Shown here piece after piece: positions 47,908-56,999 of a stretch of 64,000 nucleotides of DNA. Where the stretch lies: contig SHNE01000021.1 in assembly GCA_004295015.1 (NCBI GenBank), positions 62,001 to 126,000 of the forward strand. Direction: 5' to 3'. The notes beneath the pieces were generated by a model, which did no database searches, was not told where the DNA came from, and worked only from the letters and a program-made list of their open reading frames with translations. The DNA is from Bacteroidota bacterium (GTDB lineage Bacteria > Bacteroidota > Bacteroidia > AKYH767-A > 2013-40CM-41-45). A program made the position numbers and the translations under genes. Position 1 is the first letter of the stretch. The number at the start of each line of letters is the position of its first letter.

Positions 47908-49387
47908 AAAGTATTTTCTCCATCTCATGCTCCTTTCCGGAGTTCTTTTCTGTCAGGAAGCATTTTCCCAGAACTCATCAACTTCACCTTATTCCAGGTA
48001 TGGAATTGGTGACTTGCTTTTTTCAGGTTTTGCAAAGAATCTTGGAATGGGTGGAATTGGTCAAGGACTCAACCAAGGTCTGTACCTCAATCCGATTAAT
48101 CCGGCAAGTTATTCCTCTTTGTGGCTCACCACATATGAAGCCGGTATTCAACTTAGCACTGCTGAATTAGCTACAAAACAGCTAAGTCAAAATGTCAACA
48201 CAGCTGCTCTTGGATATTTTGCTTTCGGTTTCCCTGTTAAAACTCAAAAATGGGGAATGGGATTCGGACTCCTTCCATACAGTAATGTTGGTTATTCTGT
48301 TGAAGAATACAAATCAGAAAATTTATTGATCCCCGAGAATCATACGTTCAAAGGGTCGGGCGGACTCAATCAATTTTATTTAACGAATGGATTTGCTCTA
48401 ACGAAAAATTTCAGTGCAGGACTTACCGCTTCTTATTTGTTTGGTGTAATTAATCAGGATCGTCGTGTAGAATTTTTTGATGCGGCGTATTTCAATACTA
48501 ATATTTCGAATGCAAATTCACTTGGCTGGTTCCATTTCAATTTGGGTCTCCAGTATACATTCGACAGTCTTCGTATTGCTCCGTCTGATTCGATTCGCTC
48601 CTTTAATGAAAAAATTAAAACAGATAAAGACTCATTAAAAAAACTGGATGTAATCATTGCCACACAAACCGATGGTGAAGACAAATCGCAAATGCTCATC
48701 CAACGTTCGACACTTGATTCGACGATTCTTGCAAATTTATCAGCTCGTGATCTGGTGAAGATCAGATCGGCGAAAAGCAATTGGAATCTTAACTTCGGAT
48801 TGACTTTTGCTCCGGCCTCGAATTTGAGAGGGCGGCAATCTGTACTCGCATATAATTTCAGGTATGTAGATCCTACCAAAAGGGATCAGGTGGTCATTCG
48901 GGATACAATCCAAAACACCAGTGGTGTAAAAGGAGAAGTGCATTTGCCTGTGAGTGCCGGTTTTGGTTTTTCGATGACCAAAGGAAACCGATGGTTGTTT
49001 GGTGCAGATTTTTCTTTGCAGCAGTGGAGTGATTATACCTACTTCGGGCAATCCGATTCACTTGTGGATAGCTGGAAAGTAAGTGTAGGGGGACAGTTTA
49101 CCCCGAACGATAGGTCAATCAAGTCGTATTGGAAACAGGTTCAGTATCGAGCCGGTATTCATTATGCAAAATCTTTTCTCGATCTGAATGGTGAGCATCT
49201 TGAAGAGATGGGCGCTTCGCTCGGTCTTGGTTTTCCGGTTCGCCGTGCCGGAACAACGGCTCACCTTTCAGCAGAGTTTGGTAAGCGTGGAACCCTTCAG
49301 AATAATCTGATAGAAGAAAAATATTTCCGTTTAACAATTGGATTTACCTTGAATGATCGCTGGTTTATTAAACCAAAGTATGATTAA
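47894..49387 (+). CDS. Outer-membrane beta-barrel protein (FadL/OMPP1-like)
   Basis: A 497-residue secreted barrel with signal peptide ending SFSQ. It then has the Bacteroidota pattern SPYSRYGIGDLLFSGFAKNLGMGGIG, in which the Gly-rich segment resembles the start of FadL-type transporters. Repeated amphipathic strands end in TIGFTLNDRWFIKPKYD. A central region (about 230-280) is more hydrophilic and may be an extracellular loop. Coupled to coaX by a 14-base overlap. Transported substrate unknown. Confidence 0.85.
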   Translation: MQRIRKYFLHLMLLSGVLFCQEAFSQNSSTSPYSRYGIGDLLFSGFAKNLGMGGIGQGLNQGLYLNPINPASYSSLWLTTYEAGIQLSTAELATKQLSQNVNTAALGYFAFGFPVKTQKWGMGFGLLPYSNVGYSVEEYKSENLLIPENHTFKGSGGLNQFYLTNGFALTKNFSAGLTASYLFGVINQDRRVEFFDAAYFNTNISNANSLGWFHFNLGLQYTFDSLRIAPSDSIRSFNEKIKTDKDSLKKLDVIIATQTDGEDKSQMLIQRSTLDSTILANLSARDLVKIRSAKSNWNLNFGLTFAPASNLRGRQSVLAYNFRYVDPTKRDQVVIRDTIQNTSGVKGEVHLPVSAGFGFSMTKGNRWLFGADFSLQQWSDYTYFGQSDSLVDSWKVSVGGQFTPNDRSIKSYWKQVQYRAGIHYAKSFLDLNGEHLEEMGASLGLGFPVRRAGTTAHLSAEFGKRGTLQNNLIEEKYFRLTIGFTLNDRWFIKPKYD

Positions 49388-49479
49388 TGGTCATTTCGGG
49401 AACCTTACGTCGAACCGGAATTACAGTCTTATTTTTTTAATTCCCTGACAGATTTTTTCGTAATAACTAAGTCTTCAAG

Positions 49480-50532
49480 ATGAATGACAAGTCAAAATTA
49501 AGAGTATCAATTTGGCTGTACACAGGTTGTTTCCTGATTTTTTTAATGGTGGTTATCGGTGGTATCACAAGACTTACCGGATCAGGTTTGTCAATAACCG
49601 AATGGAAACCGATTATGGGAAGTGTGCCGCCTTTAAACGATCATGACTGGCAAATTGCTTTTGAAAAATATCAACAGATACCACAGTTTCAGAAAATAAA
49701 TGCTCATTTTGAATTGGAGGATTTCAAATCCATTTACTGGTGGGAATTTATTCATCGTCAGTTGGGTCGTTTGATTGGTTTGGTTTTCCTCATCCCATTC
49801 CTCTATTTTTTATTGACTAAGCAGTTGGATAGGGTGACCATTCGAAAAGCCTTGTTTCTGTTTTTGCTCGGAGCATTGCAAGGTTTTCTTGGTTGGTTTA
49901 TGGTGAGCAGTGGTTTAGCAGATCGAACCAGCGTAAGCCATATTCGTCTTGCTATTCATCTGGTAACTGCTTTTGTCACGTTTGGATTTACCTTTTGGTA
50001 TGCGCTGGAGCTAAGCAGGCCTGTTTCAAAAGAAGCGAATAATGCTGCTACCGGAATGATCAATTTAATTTTTTCGATATTGATAATTCAGATTGTCTAT
50101 GGTGCATTTGTTGCAGGCATGCATGCAGGAAAAATGTATAATACATTTCCATTGATGGATGGTCAAATACTTCCAACCGGAATGTCAACCCTGGAGCCTC
50201 AGGTTATGAACTTGCTCAATAATCCTGTTGCCGTGCAATTTATCCACAGACTATTTGCTTACGTATTGCTTTTTCTCATTGCAAAAGTGTGGTGGAATTC
50301 CCGTAAGTTGAGGATGAATCTAAGTCAACGAAATGCGATGAACATTGTTCTGCTTGCAGTATGTGTCCAGTTTTTACTTGGGGTATTAACACTCCTTACA
50401 AAAGTTGAAATCACACTTGCTTTACTACATCAGGTGGGTGCCTTCTTTCTCTTCAGCTCTATGATTTATTTACTATTTCAATTCAGGAGCGATCCTAAAC
50501 ATTCTTCAGAGCTGCATGCAGGAAGAAATTAG
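49480..50532 (+). CDS. ctaA: Haem A synthase (CtaA/COX15 type)
   Basis: Converts haem O to haem A for cytochrome oxidase. The 350-residue protein has eight predicted helices. It carries the family start IGGITRLTGSGLSITEWKPIMGSVPP, paired His sites EFIHRQLGRLIGL and FIHRLFAYVLLF, and HIRLAIHL and LLHQVGAFFLF, which supply haem ligands. Length fits the COX15-like class. Its stop overlaps the stop of the convergent gene by 4 bases. Confidence 0.95.
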   Translation: MNDKSKLRVSIWLYTGCFLIFLMVVIGGITRLTGSGLSITEWKPIMGSVPPLNDHDWQIAFEKYQQIPQFQKINAHFELEDFKSIYWWEFIHRQLGRLIGLVFLIPFLYFLLTKQLDRVTIRKALFLFLLGALQGFLGWFMVSSGLADRTSVSHIRLAIHLVTAFVTFGFTFWYALELSRPVSKEANNAATGMINLIFSILIIQIVYGAFVAGMHAGKMYNTFPLMDGQILPTGMSTLEPQVMNLLNNPVAVQFIHRLFAYVLLFLIAKVWWNSRKLRMNLSQRNAMNIVLLAVCVQFLLGVLTLLTKVEITLALLHQVGAFFLFSSMIYLLFQFRSDPKHSSELHAGRN

Positions 50533-51335
50533 AGAGCGATCCTGTAACCGATACCGATAATCCATTCCAGCGCAAAAAAGGAATGATTGGCCTTCGCTTC
50601 ATCAACTGCCAGGACGTCTACATAATTAGCCCAAACTCCTTTAAATCCTGTTTCAATAAAAAAATGTTTGCCCGGTTCATAGCGGAGGTTTGCCTCGGCG
50701 CCAACAATGTATCCGGCAACATGGTACTTATTATTCTGACGCACTCCCATAATTGAAACATCACTTTGTGGCACTACAATTCCTGCTCCGGGTTTTACAA
50801 CCCCCTGCAGAACATGTTTTCCATTTCGACTCACCAATAGTTGATCACGCCACATGAGACTAAGCATAATAAAATTTGCTCCATTGGTATGCTCGAACTG
50901 AATAAAGTTTCTTGAAAGGCTGGTATCTTTATCGAGGTATACGTCATGAATGGATCCACTTATCCGTACAACCTGATCTTGAATCATGATGTATTTAGCA
51001 TGGTCAAAACTTCCTTCTATACCCAGTTTCCCATTTTTAAAATAATAACCAAATCGATATATAAACTGAGGTATAGATATATCCTTATTGAATAGCTCAT
51101 CAAAATTGGGACGATCTTCGGCACTAACTTTATGAAGAGTAAAATCGTAAGGATCTTTGCCGCTGTTCTTAAAATGAATATCACTTTTAGAAAACCAATC
51201 TTTATTATATCCCCATGTAAAATAAAATGTACCTTTTTGCCTTGAGGTTTTTTTGTCGGAAGATAAATCCTGGCTGAACACGTTTTGACTTGAGAATACT
51301 ATCAAAACGAATAGATAAAGTTTTTGACGCATCAT
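50529..51335 (-). CDS. Putative outer-membrane beta-barrel protein
   Basis: A 268-residue protein with a signal peptide (residues 1-21, ending NVFSQ) and a series of amphipathic strands with alternating aromatics, ending IIGIGYRIAL, a typical barrel C-terminus. Charged residues cluster between strands. The family is not recognised. It lies upstream of no operon partner and is convergent with ctaA. Confidence 0.65.
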   Translation of the reverse strand: MMRQKLYLFVLIVFSSQNVFSQDLSSDKKTSRQKGTFYFTWGYNKDWFSKSDIHFKNSGKDPYDFTLHKVSAEDRPNFDELFNKDISIPQFIYRFGYYFKNGKLGIEGSFDHAKYIMIQDQVVRISGSIHDVYLDKDTSLSRNFIQFEHTNGANFIMLSLMWRDQLLVSRNGKHVLQGVVKPGAGIVVPQSDVSIMGVRQNNKYHVAGYIVGAEANLRYEPGKHFFIETGFKGVWANYVDVLAVDEAKANHSFFALEWIIGIGYRIAL

Positions 51336-51386
51336 TTGTAATTGGGAGAGATCAAACTATTTTTTGAACGATCTGTTTAGTGTTAT

Positions 51387-53375
51387 TTATTTTGTTGCCG
51401 GTTTTTTTTGATTGGAAGGCAAATTTTTCCAGCGGAAACTTTCAAGTAAATGTCGAATGTCCTGTTCCACAAAATTCAAGACCGGCGCCAGAGAATCCGG
51501 ATTAGGCGGTGCATAGAAGTATAAGGATGCCCTTACAAAATTCTTTGTACTATCTGTCAGGTAGAACTGTAAAGCAGAGGCGGCACTTCCCTTTACGTGA
51601 AAGATGGTGCCATACTTCTTAGAGATTGGATCAGTGAGAACCTCTTCTTCAATTCCACTTGCTTTGCTGATGTGTTTCATCGACAAATTCCTGCTGTCTT
51701 CTATAAGTTTTGGCAGGTTTTTTTCCAGTTCCTTGTAGCTTAGATACAATGTACCCTTAAACGGCGTGAACTCAACATTTACCCAGCAAGCTTCTGCTAG
51801 AGGTGAGGGATCCGGTACGACCTGCGCATAGCTTGGAATATCAAATGAAAATGGGCAGGAAGGTTCATTATATTCCACATATTTTTTATCAGGCATTTCA
51901 ATTCTGAAATAACCACGAGGTTTAGGAATATAATCCTGATCACAACCGGATAAAGTGATCATGAACAGAAGAGGGAGAAGTATCAGCGGAAGATTAAATT
52001 TTGACGATTCGGAATTCTCGTCTTCGGGCATTGAAGGCAGACTGATTTTCACTCGTTTTATTTTTTTTCGATCAGCCGATTCAATAGTAAACCTTATGTT
52101 ATTATAGGTAATTACCTCATTGCGATGAGGAATTCCACCTTTTAGTTCAAGTAATAATCCTGCCAGTGTATCAGCCTGTTCTTCGGAATTAGTTTCAAGA
52201 AGCTTCCGGTCAATTTCCATGACCCTGTAAAGATCATTGAGAAGAACTTTTCCTTCAAAAACAAAATTATTGTCATCAAGCTTTGAATAACTTAGTTCTT
52301 CGTCATCGTACTCGTCATTGATTTCACCAACTATTTCTTCCAGAATATCCTCGAGCGTCACAATTCCTGATGAACCGCCATATTCATCAATAACAATTGC
52401 CAGGTGAATCTTCTTTTCCTGGAATTCCTGTAACAGATCATTAATTTTTTTACTCTCAGGAACAAAATATGCAGGGCGAAGCAGTTTCAGCCAATCAAAG
52501 GAGCTGTCATTTTCACGATCAATATATGGTAAGAGATCCTTGATGTATAAAACTCCAATAACCGAGTCCAGGGAGTTTTCAAAAACAGGTAATCTTGAAT
52601 ATTTATTTTCCACAATCACCGGCAATATATCGGTAAAGCTGAGATCCTTATCGAAAGCAACCACATCCATCCGTGGTTTCATGATCTGTTTGACGTCGAT
52701 GTTTCCAAAGCGGGCGATACCTTTGAGGATCATTTTTTCTTCTTCGGGTGTATTCTTGTCCGAAGTGATCTCTATGGCGTGTGTAAGTTCATCGGCTGAG
52801 ACATCATATCCTTTCATCACTATTCGCTTATCGACAAATGAGCTTGAAGCAACAAGAATGGAGCTGAATGGCCTGAATAGTTTGTCGGTAATGTAAACAG
52901 CAAAAGAACTCATCTTAGAAAAGCTGATAGCATTTTTCGTTGCCCATACCTTTGGCATTACCTCACAGAAAAGTACAATTACAAATGTTAATGCAACAAC
53001 CTGAATTGTGAAACCCAATATTTCATGTTCATTGAAATTAAAAATCTGTTGAATAAGCAGTGAGCTGATAACTACAATGGAAATATTAATAAAATTTACA
53101 GCAATTAATAATGTGGCAAGCAAGCGCTTCGGCCTTTCCATTAATTTATAAACCAATCTTTCTGAACTAACCTGACTTTCCTTCAATTGAAACAACTCAC
53201 TCACGCTTATTGCGAAGAAAGCAGTTTCAGCACCTGAATAAAACGCTGAGAGCAGAAGGCACACAAAGAGGACGAAAATCTCTATAAAGAAACTCAGGCC
53301 GAAAGTAAAAGAGGGTTGGAGAAAGGAAGATGAATCTTCGAGAAGAAATAAAAGACTACAACTGCCAGGGTCCAC
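51387..53375 (-). CDS. gldE-gldD: GldE-GldD fused reading frame (gliding motility proteins)
   Basis: One uninterrupted 662-residue frame (GTG start) carries two proteins normally encoded separately. Residues 1 to about 450 are GldE-like: DUF21 transmembrane domain (LLLSAFYSGAETAFFAIS), two CBS motifs (second EYGGSSGIVTLEDILEEIVGEI) and CorC_HlyC domain. Residues 461-477 form a hydrophobic helix ending TLSG just before Cys478, then the GldD lipoprotein sequence begins (DQDYIPKPRGYFRIEMPDKK) and runs to the end. An in-frame ATG (residue 449, codon 52029-52031) could start a separate GldD. Both families support gliding and secretion in Bacteroidota. Upstream ssb and mutY are the usual neighbours. 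Confidence 0.9.
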   Translation of the reverse strand: MDPGSCSLLFLLEDSSSFLQPSFTFGLSFFIEIFVLFVCLLLSAFYSGAETAFFAISVSELFQLKESQVSSERLVYKLMERPKRLLATLLIAVNFINISIVVISSLLIQQIFNFNEHEILGFTIQVVALTFVIVLFCEVMPKVWATKNAISFSKMSSFAVYITDKLFRPFSSILVASSSFVDKRIVMKGYDVSADELTHAIEITSDKNTPEEEKMILKGIARFGNIDVKQIMKPRMDVVAFDKDLSFTDILPVIVENKYSRLPVFENSLDSVIGVLYIKDLLPYIDRENDSSFDWLKLLRPAYFVPESKKINDLLQEFQEKKIHLAIVIDEYGGSSGIVTLEDILEEIVGEINDEYDDEELSYSKLDDNNFVFEGKVLLNDLYRVMEIDRKLLETNSEEQADTLAGLLLELKGGIPHRNEVITYNNIRFTIESADRKKIKRVKISLPSMPEDENSESSKFNLPLILLPLLFMITLSGCDQDYIPKPRGYFRIEMPDKKYVEYNEPSCPFSFDIPSYAQVVPDPSPLAEACWVNVEFTPFKGTLYLSYKELEKNLPKLIEDSRNLSMKHISKASGIEEEVLTDPISKKYGTIFHVKGSAASALQFYLTDSTKNFVRASLYFYAPPNPDSLAPVLNFVEQDIRHLLESFRWKNLPSNQKKPATK

Positions 53376-53457
53376 GTGTGATTAAAGGATTAGGGAAATA
53401 AATAAAAATCCGGATGCAAAGATATAAATATTTTGCATCCGGATAAATCGTTAATTT

Positions 53458-53871
53458 TCAAAATGGTAGGTCGTCTGATGTGGCAGGCAGTGGTGCGTCA
53501 ACTGAGGCATTTTCAGGGACTTTGCTTTCCTGCTCATCATGTCTTGGGCCTCCAAGGAGAGTCATGTTGTCGGCAATAATTTCAGTGAACCATTTTTTAT
53601 TGCTTTCTTCTCCATAGGATCGTGTTCGTATCTTGCCTTCAATATAGACCTTATTGCCTTTTCGAACCCATTTTTCTGCAACCTCTGCGAGACCTCGCCA
53701 CATAACGACATTGTGCCACTCCGTTTGTTCAATTTTTTGTCCCTCTTTATTCTTGTAAGATTCAGAGGTTGCCAGCGGAAATTTAGCAACAGCTACTCCG
53801 CCTTCCAGATAACGTACCTCGGGGTCTTTTCCGACATTCCCGATCAGGATAACTTTGTTTACACCACTCAT
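53458..53871 (-). CDS. ssb: Single-stranded DNA-binding protein
   Basis: A 137-residue OB-fold protein that coats single-stranded DNA in replication and repair. N-terminal VNKVILIGNVGKDPEVRYLEGG and the central TEWHNVVMWRGLAEVAEKWVRKG are the family core (about 1-105). A short acidic linker ends in DDLPF, the tip that binds partner proteins. It sits between mutY and the gldE-gldD frame, the conserved order in many Bacteroidota. Confidence 0.97.
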   Translation of the reverse strand: MSGVNKVILIGNVGKDPEVRYLEGGVAVAKFPLATSESYKNKEGQKIEQTEWHNVVMWRGLAEVAEKWVRKGNKVYIEGKIRTRSYGEESNKKWFTEIIADNMTLLGGPRHDEQESKVPENASVDAPLPATSDDLPF

Positions 53872-54146
53872 GGTTTTGTTTTTTTTAATTGGTTAATAAT
53901 ATTTTAAATAATCAGACGAAGCCTTTTGGATGAATAAATTTTCTCCTCCGTTCCTCTCGTCTCATCATTCATTTGTTTCGATGAATGACGGGGGCAAATG
54001 TATGACCCGGATTGAAAGAGTAAAAACTGTATATGTAGGTTCTTTTTTGCAACCCGGGAAAGGTAAATATACGAAAAAATCCCGCTGTCTTCCAGCAAAA
54101 AGGAAATCGTAAACGATGATAGTCCTGAATATTTTAAGAACAATCA

Positions 54147-55211
54147 TTAAGATTTTTCCCTGAGATTCTCTTCCTGCATGTATCTGTCAATGAGTCTGGG
54201 CAGAGCATAGTTTTTAATCTCTGTCTTCCTTACTTTTTCCCAGCCGGGAGGCACACTGAATTTTTTATCCGGGCAGGATAGCTCAACAAATCGCGTATGC
54301 AGCACCTGGTGACTCAGCACATGTTTTCGTTCTTCTGTTATTTTATGCACCAGTGTCTCACTCCCTTTAAAAATTTTCTTCCACGCCGGACTTTTAATTA
54401 ATGCTGAATTCGTTAGTTTGGTTTTGGTCTCTATCAGCGGGTATTCAAAAAGGTTCTGCCATATATCCTTCTCAATTCTCTGTCTTAAATAAATTGATTT
54501 GCTATCTCTGATAACGAGATAATAAAAGTAACGATTTCGACTGGCTATCTTTTTGTTTTTAACCGGTAGTGTAGTGACTGCGTTATGTTCAAAAGCATAA
54601 CATGAGCTTTGTAGCGGACACGATTTACAATCCGGAGTGCCAGGTTTGCATTGCAAAGCACCGAATTCCATAATTGCCTGGTTAAATTCATGTGGAGGAT
54701 TGTCGGAGAGCAATTGCGCCGCTATTGTCAGGAATTCATTTTTTGCTTTTGACGATTGAATGGGAGTGTGAATTCCAAAATACCTGCTGATAAATCTATA
54801 TACATTTCCATCAAGAACGGGTTTTGGTAAATGAAATGCAAAGGAGGAAATAGCTGCAGCAGTATATTCACCTATCCCTTTCAGTTTTATTATTTCATCG
54901 TAGCTTGTGGGAAATTTTCCTTTGTGACGATTTACTATTTCCTTGGCGGCAGCATGCATGTTTCTTGCCCGGGAATAATATCCGAGTCCTTGCCATAGTT
55001 TCAATACTTCTGATTCGGTTGCGGAAGCAAGGCGTTTGACTGTAGGAAATTTTTTAATGAACTTCAGGTAGTAGGACGTTCCTTGTTCAACCCGAGTTTG
55101 CTGCAGCACAACTTCAGAAATCCAAATAAAATATGGATTCTTGGTATTTCTCCAGGGAAGATCTCTCTTATTGGATCTGTACCAGTTTATGATTGTCGCT
55201 GCAGTATTCAC
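54147..55211 (-). CDS. mutY: Adenine DNA glycosylase MutY
   Basis: Removes adenine mispaired with 8-oxoguanine. The 354-residue product has catalytic Glu33 in WISEVVLQQTRV, helix-hairpin-helix GIGEYTAAAISSFAF followed by catalytic Asp in VLDGNVYRF, a [4Fe-4S] cluster motif with Cys in CKPGTPDCKSCPLQSSC, and a C-terminal NUDIX-like mismatch-recognition domain (about 230-340). It starts with GTG; the frame upstream has no ATG. Divergent from the AT-hook-like gene across a long AT-rich gap. Confidence 0.95.
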   Translation of the reverse strand: MNTAATIINWYRSNKRDLPWRNTKNPYFIWISEVVLQQTRVEQGTSYYLKFIKKFPTVKRLASATESEVLKLWQGLGYYSRARNMHAAAKEIVNRHKGKFPTSYDEIIKLKGIGEYTAAAISSFAFHLPKPVLDGNVYRFISRYFGIHTPIQSSKAKNEFLTIAAQLLSDNPPHEFNQAIMEFGALQCKPGTPDCKSCPLQSSCYAFEHNAVTTLPVKNKKIASRNRYFYYLVIRDSKSIYLRQRIEKDIWQNLFEYPLIETKTKLTNSALIKSPAWKKIFKGSETLVHKITEERKHVLSHQVLHTRFVELSCPDKKFSVPPGWEKVRKTEIKNYALPRLIDRYMQEENLREKS

Positions 55212-55657
55212 GTGAATGTTATTTTCTTCCCAAAGATCACAATTAATCCTTGTAATCTTGAATTTTTACTTCAATCGAATTATTAATACCTATACTTAGA
55301 TGTTTATTTTTTAGTTATTTAAGGTTTGACTTGTTTTTCTTAAACATTATGTAAAAGGGAATTGCAATTTGAATTCTGCTAATCAATTGTTCTATTGATT
55401 CTTTAAGAATATAAATTAGAATTGAATCGATTGGATTTAACTATGATCACTCAGCTTTTCTTTGTAGAATAATTTATATTAATTAATTTTATCAAAATTC
55501 CGGTTGCCAAAACAAATGACTGCGACCTTTGTTATCGGAATATTATCTTAACGATTACCGGGGTATAATTCCAGACTTCATTTAACAAACGGAATCAATA
55601 CCTAGTATTGTCATCTGAAAAATTTTATTTTTATATGTATAACTCTCAAAATTAAAA
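55212..55657 (+). other. Long AT-rich divergent intergenic region
   Basis: About 450 bases without a supportable gene, visibly more AT-rich than its surroundings, between mutY and the AT-hook-like gene. It has an imperfect inverted repeat at 55381-55400 (AATCAAT with ATTGATT around a six-base loop). No exact TAnnTTTG box is close to either start. Confidence 0.45.
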
Positions 55658-56209
55658 ATGGCAAAAAGAAAAACGAAAGCCGGTAGTTCTGCGAAAACTA
55701 CAGGCACAAAAAAAAGAGGTCCTGGTCGACCTCCCGGAACTGGAACCGGAACTTATAAGAAAAAAACAAAGCGCGGCCCAGGCCGACCTCCCGGCACCGG
55801 CACCGGAACTTATAAGAAAAAGACAAAGCGCGGTCCCGGACGTCCACCGGGCACAGGCACCGGAACCTACAAGAAAGCAAAGCGTGGCCCAGGACGTCCT
55901 CCAGGTACAGGCACCGGAACCTACAAGAAAGCAAAGCGTGGGCCCGGACGCCCACCCGGAACGGGAACAGGAACCTACAATAAGTCGAAGCGTGGACCCG
56001 GTCGTCCACCTAAAGCTCAGTCACTGGAAGGAGTCAGAATTACCGACAGAGATTTGGGAAAATTACTTGATCTCCAGAGTATGATACTCGATGTGCAAAG
56101 AGCACATTTTAAAAGGAGTGGAAAATTCGACCTCTCTCTTACAAAGCAATTCTCGGAGAACTTTAAAACAGTAGATCGTATCGTTGAAATTCTTAGTAAG
56201 AAAGCCTGA
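55658..56209 (+). CDS. Tandem AT-hook-like repeat protein
   Basis: A 183-residue, very basic protein. After a Lys/Thr/Ser-rich head (1-17) it has six copies of the core RGPGRPP (residues about 20-118) joined by five linkers GTGTGTYKK or GTGTGTYNK. The copies are spaced 18 or 19 residues apart. The core resembles an AT-hook, the minor-groove-binding GRP motif flanked by basic residues. A C-terminal helical domain (about 120-183, from SLEGVRITDRDLGKLLDLQ) follows. Probably a nucleoid or DNA-architecture protein near HU; that is inference. A strong terminator follows. Confidence 0.75.
   Translation: MAKRKTKAGSSAKTTGTKKRGPGRPPGTGTGTYKKKTKRGPGRPPGTGTGTYKKKTKRGPGRPPGTGTGTYKKAKRGPGRPPGTGTGTYKKAKRGPGRPPGTGTGTYNKSKRGPGRPPKAQSLEGVRITDRDLGKLLDLQSMILDVQRAHFKRSGKFDLSLTKQFSENFKTVDRIVEILSKKA
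55715..56011 (+). repeat. In-frame coding tandem repeat of 54-57 bases
   Basis: Six copies of an AT-hook-like unit in the coding sequence. Two units are 57 bases and three are 54, with a final partial copy lacking the linker. The repeat is distinctly GC-richer than the flanks. Synonymous differences between copies show that they are not a recent identical expansion. Confidence 0.9.
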
Positions 56210-56280
56210 TACTTTATTTTCATTTTCGGTTTGATAAAATCAGTCCGACAGTATTAATAGGTATAGGCATTTGATCCCGA

Positions 56281-56315
56281 ACGGAACAGAATTAATTCTG
56301 TTCCGTTTTTTTTTA
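56281..56315 (+). terminator. Rho-independent terminator after the AT-hook-like gene
   Basis: A 26-base perfect palindrome (13-base-pair arms, 56281-56306) followed by a run of nine T. It lies about 70 bases after the stop of the AT-hook-like gene. Confidence 0.93.
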
Positions 56316-56641
56316 CATTGTTTAATGATCCGCTCGTTGAAACTATAAAGCGAGAAGATTTTTCATCTCATTTCCGGAATTAAATAATGTATGAATGGCA
56401 AAATTTCCCTCAGGTAGGAGTAAATAGGTTCCAACAGATACTAAATAACAGATGAAAGGCTTTTTTTCAACTATTTCGCATTTCGCCAAAGATGGAAGCT
56501 TGAAATCATGATTTTCCCTTTTACAATATTCTGAATAAGAGGAAACTGCATTTCTCGGCCAATTGGAGGCTTTTTCGAAATTATTTGTCAACAACCTGAA
56601 AAAATTGATTCTTAGGGCTTTTCCTTTTCAAAAGGAACGCT
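56316..56641 (+). other. Intergenic region upstream of HU
   Basis: About 325 bases after the terminator with no supportable gene. A minus-strand frame of 83 codons here (56343-56594) lacks a plausible start context and protein character. Nothing else recognisable apart from the HU promoter at the right edge. Confidence 0.45.
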
Positions 56642-56649
56642 TATCTTTG
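56642..56649 (+). promoter_or_regulatory. -7 promoter box upstream of HU
   Basis: TATCTTTG matches TAnnTTTG exactly, 35 bases before the HU ATG. A -33 box is weak. Confidence 0.6.
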
Positions 56650-56684
56650 CGCCCCCAATTCTCAAATACTTAATACTCAAAGAA

Positions 56685-56999
56685 ATGACAAAAGCTGAAT
56701 TAGTGGCCGAGATTTCAACCAAAACAGGCATTGAAAAGACTGTGGCTTTACAGGCAGTAGAAGCGACAATGAAAGTGATCAAAACAACTATGGCTGACGG
56801 TGAGAACGTTTACCTCAGAGGTTTCGGTTCTTTTATCGTTAAAAGAAGAGCTCAGAAGCTAGGCCGTATTATCTCTAAAAATACAACGATCATTATTCCG
56901 GAGCATAACATCCCGGCATTCAAACCTGCAAAGACTTTTGCAAACAAGGTGAAGAATGCTAAGATTAAGAAGAATCAAACAACTGAGGCTATTGATTAA
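56685..56999 (+). CDS. HU-family DNA-binding protein
   Basis: A 104-residue histone-like protein that bends and compacts DNA. Core elements: N-terminal KAELVAEISTKTGIEKTVALQAVEA, then GFGSFIVKRRAQKLGR, the DNA-binding beta-arm NTTIIIPEHNIPAFKP and the closing PAKTFANKVKN. A short basic/acidic tail (about 94-104) exceeds the 90 residues of E. coli HU, which is common in Bacteroidota. Its stop overlaps the next ATG by one base, so it is coupled to the TPR protein. Confidence 0.95.
   Translation: MTKAELVAEISTKTGIEKTVALQAVEATMKVIKTTMADGENVYLRGFGSFIVKRRAQKLGRIISKNTTIIIPEHNIPAFKPAKTFANKVKNAKIKKNQTTEAID

Noticed and set aside
53904..54143. Minus-strand frame of 79 codons between ssb and mutY
   Set aside because: Composition and lack of a recognisable domain suggest chance; overlapping frames on the other strand are equally open.
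55715..56011. Regular repeats considered as a CRISPR array
   Set aside because: The repeats are in-frame coding units of 54-57 bases with no spacers and encode AT-hook-like motifs.
56343..56594. Minus-strand frame of 83 codons upstream of HU
   Set aside because: No signal, motif or suitable neighbour, and it starts close to the HU promoter; probably spurious.
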